Part shown: piece by piece, positions 58,965-64,000 of the stretch
How the letters are laid out: each line of letters opens with the position of its first letter
Numbering within the stretch: position 1 is the first letter of the stretch
DNA from: Lactococcus allomyrinae
GTDB lineage: Bacteria > Bacillota > Bacilli > Lactobacillales > Streptococcaceae
Assembly (NCBI RefSeq): GCF_003627095.1
Contig: NZ_CP032627.1
Span: forward strand, 558,001 to 622,000
Direction of reading: 5' to 3'
Length of the DNA stretch: 64,000 nt
Position numbers and translations under genes: made by a program
Notes under the pieces: model-generated
Databases searched by the model: none
Told to the model about the DNA's origin: nothing
The model's input: only the letters and a program-made list of their open reading frames with translations

Positions 58965-60542
58965 TTATAAAATATATCCATCAGCTAATTTATTATAATC
59001 TTTGACTTGTTCAAGTTCCCAATCTTTGTTGTATCCTAACTCTGTTGCCATAATATGAGCGACCTTTGGAGCAATTACTTTAGATTCGCGTGCATCAAGG
59101 AATAAAACACGAACACGTCTAGCGAGGACATCTTCAAGTTTTTGTGCCATTTCTTCGCGAACTGCCCAGACGACCTCACCTCCAGTGAACTCATATTTAT
59201 CAGAGAGTGGCTGAGCAAGGTCTGGATTCTCTTTTTCAAGTTGACGAATCTTTTCACCGTCGGTTCCATAGACGTAAATCCAGTCTTCACGGTCTTGCGT
59301 TGTTGTTGTCTTTGAACCATGAATAGTGAGTGTTTTTGTGATACAGTCATGAACAGGCAGATTTCCAATTTTTATCCCTAGATCAACAGTTTCTTCTGCC
59401 ATTTGACGATAGGTTGTCCATTTGCCACCAGTGATAGTGACGAGACCAGAATCATTACTGAATAGTTTATGGCTTCGTGAGATTTCTTTTGTTTTGGAAG
59501 GATCAGCACCTTCTTTTGGGGCAGCGAGTGGACGAAGTCCTGCATAGGCACAGAGTACATCATCACGGGTTGGTGCTTGTTCAAGATATTCACCTGCTGT
59601 TTGAAGAATAAAGTCAATTTCCTCTTCAAGTGGACGAGGCTCTAGAGTAAACTCTGTTAAAGGCGTGTCTGTTGTTCCTAAGATAACCTTATTGTGCCAA
59701 GGAACACAGAAAAGAACGCGGCCATCTGAAGTTTTAGGAACCATAATCGCATCATCGCCTCCCAAAAATTTTCCATCGACAATCAAATGGACTCCTTGGG
59801 ATGGACGAACCGAGGGTTTGTGATTTTTGATGTCCATAGACATAATTTGGTCAACGAAGATGCCTGAAGCGTTGATGACAACTTTTCCATTTAGCTCAAA
59901 AGATTCACCTGTAAAATTATCTTTGACGGACACTCCTGAAAGTTTTCCGTTTGATTTTTTTAATCCTGTAACACCAGCATAGTTGACTAGAACAGCACCA
60001 TGTTCTGTCGCGGTTTGGACGAGATTTATTGCCATTCTGGCATCATCAAATTGTCCATCATAGTACATGACACCGCCAACTAAGCCATCAAACTTGATTT
60101 TAGGAATCCCTTCTTTAACTTTTTTCTTGGAATAAATTTTTGATTTTCCAATATTGAGTTTTCCAGCTAAGGCGTCATAGAACTTCATACCAACGGAGTA
60201 AAAAGGTTGTTCCCAAGTTTTTCGGTTGGCGATAATGAATTTTTGACTTTTAACAAGATGCTGAGCATTACGTGCTAGGCGGCCGCGTTCATGAAGGGCT
60301 TCTCGAACAAGAGCAATATCGCCTTGTGCAAGGTAGCGAACGCCTCCGTGGACGAGTTTTGTTGACCGACTTGAAGTTGATTTTGCAAAGTCATTTTGTT
60401 CAAGTAGAACAGTTTTATATCCACGAGAAGCAGCATCAACGGCAACTCCCAGTCCTGTTGCTCCTCCACCTATGATAATAAAATCCCATCCTTCAGGATG
60501 ATTTTTGAGAGTTTCTATATTTTTTTCACGAGAAATCGGCAT
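58965..60542 (-). CDS. glpD: glycerol-3-phosphate dehydrogenase/oxidase
   Basis: A 525-residue FAD enzyme that oxidises glycerol-3-P to dihydroxyacetone-P. FAD fold: WDFIIIGGGATGLGVAVDAASRGYKTVLLEQ; then KSTSSRSTKLVHGGVRYLAQGDIALVREAL, AYAGLRPLA and GKWTTYRQMAEE. The length is that of short lactococcal forms; streptococcal GlpO oxidases carry an added internal stretch and reach about 600 residues, so whether O2 or quinone is the acceptor is open. It lies 36 nt after glpK. Confidence 0.9.
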   Translation of the reverse strand: MPISREKNIETLKNHPEGWDFIIIGGGATGLGVAVDAASRGYKTVLLEQNDFAKSTSSRSTKLVHGGVRYLAQGDIALVREALHERGRLARNAQHLVKSQKFIIANRKTWEQPFYSVGMKFYDALAGKLNIGKSKIYSKKKVKEGIPKIKFDGLVGGVMYYDGQFDDARMAINLVQTATEHGAVLVNYAGVTGLKKSNGKLSGVSVKDNFTGESFELNGKVVINASGIFVDQIMSMDIKNHKPSVRPSQGVHLIVDGKFLGGDDAIMVPKTSDGRVLFCVPWHNKVILGTTDTPLTEFTLEPRPLEEEIDFILQTAGEYLEQAPTRDDVLCAYAGLRPLAAPKEGADPSKTKEISRSHKLFSNDSGLVTITGGKWTTYRQMAEETVDLGIKIGNLPVHDCITKTLTIHGSKTTTTQDREDWIYVYGTDGEKIRQLEKENPDLAQPLSDKYEFTGGEVVWAVREEMAQKLEDVLARRVRVLFLDARESKVIAPKVAHIMATELGYNKDWELEQVKDYNKLADGYIL

Positions 60543-60578
60543 TTTCTCACTCCTAACTAAGATATGATGAACGGATTG

Positions 60579-62117
<1,539 letters not shown>

Positions 62118-62176
62118 TTAAGGTATGAGTCTACTTTAATTTTACTGAAATAAACTCTAACATTTGTAAACGTATT

Positions 62177-62191
62177 CTGAAAACGATTTCT
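62177..62191. promoter_or_regulatory. cre-like site upstream of glpK
   Basis: CTGAAAACGATTTCT fits WTGNAANCGNWNNCW with a single mismatch at the first base. It lies about 75 nt before the glpK start and should confer CcpA control. Confidence 0.7.
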
Positions 62192-62221
62192 ATTTTACTA
62201 CAAGAATAATACATTTTCAAG

Positions 62222-62418
62222 TTTGAAATTCACAAAGTGAACAAACTTTATAATTTGTCTAAAAATATAAATGCTTTATTTGCTTTGTTTATTGCTTGTT
62301 TTTGATGAAAATAGAAAAATTGGTTTGTTTTTAAGAATTATGAAATTTCACAAAGTGAAAAAGTCAGAAAATATCCTTAAAGAAGCTATTGCTTGTTTTT
62401 TTTGGTAAAATAGAAAGG
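62222..62418. repeat. imperfect tandem duplication between glpK and hemL
   Basis: Two units share TTCACAAAGTGAA (62229-62241 and 62347-62359) and, further on, TATTGCTTGTTTTT with AAAATAGAAA (from about 62289 and 62387). The 13-mer is nearly palindromic, which fits an operator. Confidence 0.6.
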
Positions 62419-62459
62419 TGAATTGAAACAAATTTCTGAGTATAAAAGAGTAACTTGGA

Positions 62460-62468
62460 TGCTATAAT
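62460..62468 (+). promoter_or_regulatory. extended -10 upstream of hemL
   Basis: TGCTATAAT at 62460-62468, about 100 nt before the hemL start; no clear -35 at 17 bp. Confidence 0.4.
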
Positions 62469-62569
62469 CTGAGAAAAAGATAAATTTTTTCAAATATATG
62501 GTGTTCTGGATAGGGGTTAATTTCATATCCTTAAAACGAGTATTCTTTATATTTTTATGGGAGAAAATC

Positions 62570-63859
62570 ATGTTTGAAAAATCAGTAAAAGCTTTTGATG
62601 AAGCTAAAAAAGTGCTACCTGGTGGGGTAAATAGTCCTGTACGGGCTTTTAAATCTGTTGATATGAACCCTGTATTTATTGACCATGGTGCTGGAAGCAG
62701 GCTTTACGATATTGATGGCAATGAATATATTGATTATGTATTGTCTTGGGGACCATTGGTTCTTGGACACGCAGAGCAGTCGGTTGTGAGTGCCTTAGAG
62801 GCTAGTGTGTCACGTGGGACGTCTTTTGGTGCACCAACAGAAATTGAAACTGATTTAGCTGAGCTTGTCATTCGTCGAGTGCCATCTGTTGAGATGGTTC
62901 GGATGGTGAATTCAGGAACGGAGGCGACAATGTCTGCTCTGCGTCTTGCACGTGGTGTGACTGGGCGCAATAAGATTGTGAAATTTGAGGGTTCGTATCA
63001 TGGACACGCGGATTCGTTGTTAATTAAGGCGGGGTCTGGTGTGGCAACGCTTGGTTTACCTGACTCTCCTGGAGTGCCTGCTGGTATTGCGGAGAATACT
63101 TTGACGGTGCCTTACAATGATTTGGTAGCTTTGCGTGTTGCTTTTGAACATTTTGGTGCTGATATTGCAGCAGTCATTGTTGAACCAGTGGGAGGAAACA
63201 TGGGTTGTGTTCCGCCTGTTGCAGGTTTTTTGGAAGGCTTACGTGAGATTACAGCAGAGTTTGGCGCGCTTTTGATTTTTGATGAGGTGATGACTGGCTT
63301 TCGTGTGGATTACAATTGTGCTCAAGGTAAATTTGGTATTGAACCTGACATTACGTGCTTTGGAAAAATTATCGGTGGTGGTTTGCCTGTTGGAGCTTAT
63401 GGTGGACGTCGTGAAATAATGGAACAAATTGCACCTAGTGGACCGATTTATCAGGCTGGAACTTTATCTGGGAATCCTTTAGCGATGACAGCTGGTTTGG
63501 AAACTTTGAAACAGTTATCAGTTGATGATTACGTGGAGTTTGAGCGTAAAGCGGCTAGATTATTGTCAGGATTTGAGCTGGCGGCTAAGAAGTATGGAAT
63601 TGCTCTATCTACAAGTCATGTGGGAGGAATGATGGGTGTGTTTTTCACTAATGAGACAGTTGTTAATTTTGAAACAGCAAAAACAGCTGATACTGTGATG
63701 TTTGCACGTTTTTTCAAAAAAATGCTTGAGCAAGGGATTTATTTACCTGCTTCACAATTTGAAACATGGTTCTTGTCAACAGCACATACTGATGCAGATA
63801 TTGATGCAACAATAGCAGCTTGTGACCGTGCTTTTGCAGAATTGGTAAGAGAAAATTGA
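62570..63859 (+). CDS. hemL: glutamate-1-semialdehyde 2,1-aminomutase
   Basis: Makes 5-aminolevulinate from glutamate-1-semialdehyde, the step after HemA. 429 residues, class III PLP fold: [80 protein letters not shown] and the PLP Lys in [19 protein letters not shown] chose ATG 62570 with GGGAGAA; the frame is open 24 codons further upstream with a non-family, hydrophobic sequence. It lies 25 kb from the rest of the heme cluster, beside glpK. Confidence 0.95.
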   Translation: MFEKSVKAFDEAKKVLPGGVNSPVRAFKSVDMNPVFIDHGAGSRLYDIDGNEYIDYVLSWGPLVLGHAEQSVVSALEASVSRGTSFGAPTEIETDLAELVIRRVPSVEMVRMVNSGTEATMSALRLARGVTGRNKIVKFEGSYHGHADSLLIKAGSGVATLGLPDSPGVPAGIAENTLTVPYNDLVALRVAFEHFGADIAAVIVEPVGGNMGCVPPVAGFLEGLREITAEFGALLIFDEVMTGFRVDYNCAQGKFGIEPDITCFGKIIGGGLPVGAYGGRREIMEQIAPSGPIYQAGTLSGNPLAMTAGLETLKQLSVDDYVEFERKAARLLSGFELAAKKYGIALSTSHVGGMMGVFFTNETVVNFETAKTADTVMFARFFKKMLEQGIYLPASQFETWFLSTAHTDADIDATIAACDRAFAELVREN

Positions 63860-64000
63860 ACTGACGGAGGGGTGACTTCTATACTAGACTAATTTTGAAG
63901 TGATTCCTTCATTGGTAGGGGATTCTTTCTTCCTCACCAATGTTAGCATCAAAGATATGAGTTCACACCTCCGCTTCGCTACGTTATCCATTCGCTCTAT
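63860..64000. other. right end, no gene seen
   Basis: No reading frame of note. ATTGGTAGGGGATT...CACCAATG might form a weak hairpin near 63913-63942. Confidence 0.3.

Noticed and set aside
62498-62569. 24-residue hydrophobic extension of hemL
   Set aside because: A good ribosome site and the family start are at ATG 62570; the extension lies in the leader.

Overview
The window looks like a chromosomal segment of a low-GC lactic acid bacterium of the genus Lactococcus or its sister group Pseudolactococcus. The evidence is a tmRNA whose tag reads AKNNTQTYAMAA, a BusR-BusAA-BusAB osmolyte system, a solitary carB behind a PyrR attenuator, a yybP-ykoY riboswitch ahead of a P-type ATPase, a short AcmC-like glucosaminidase, and a xylose locus of lactococcal type. 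No phage genes, CRISPR array, plasmid origin or intact insertion sequence was seen.

Layout. 0-3 kb: cut-off OmpR-type response regulator, then a persulfide-responsive operon (rhodanese, CoA-disulfide reductase-rhodanese fusion, CstR-type repressor) with its operator inside the promoter. 3-7 kb: c-di-AMP-responsive repressor BusR and the glycine-betaine ABC transporter. 7-9.6 kb: small stress proteins, a membrane-anchored polysaccharide deacetylase and YlxM. 9.6-14.4 kb: ssrA (tmRNA), followed by a gene-poor accessory patch with a degenerate second copy of the ssrA 3' end and its terminator (a likely relic island), DUF3892-like proteins, an acetyltransferase, a 17-residue cationic peptide ORF and a CAU tRNA. 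14.4-20.7 kb: four universal stress protein paralogs, a LysE exporter, small membrane proteins and a nucleotidyltransferase gene pair. 20.7-27.1 kb: ferrochelatase HemH, Mn-riboswitch/P-type ATPase, autolysin, HAD protein, glutathione peroxidase. 27.1-30.7 kb: PyrR-regulated carB. 31-37.5 kb: heme cluster cpfC-hemE-PAS-cgoX-hemA-hemB. 37.6-40.6 kb: amino-acid 2-epimerase and amino-acid permease. 41-57.9 kb: xylose/xylooligosaccharide locus. 57.9-62.1 kb: glpK-glpD-glpF. 62.5-63.9 kb: hemL.

How the genes work together. The xylose locus is nearly self-contained: an ABC importer without its own ATPase, xylosidase XynB, a cytosolic CE4 deacetylase, mutarotase, isomerase, kinase, symporter and phosphoketolase take acetylated xylooligosaccharides to glyceraldehyde-3-P and acetyl-P; cre sites tie xyl and glp to CcpA. 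The heme genes supply hemA, hemL, hemB, hemE, cgoX and cpfC, plus a second ferrochelatase of another type, but hemC, hemD and chdC are not in the window.

Two global features stand out. First, four genes (P-type ATPase, carB, hemE, xylB) are each broken by one missing base, always in a G or C run, which looks like a sequencing artefact rather than four real pseudogenes. Second, a palindromic word family built on CTGTCAG/CTGACAG is scattered through coding and non-coding DNA of the first ~36.5 kb; I found none by eye after that. No wholly new large system was evident; the best candidates for novelty are the PAS protein inside the heme operon, the palindrome family, the 17-aa peptide and the nucleotidyltransferase pair.
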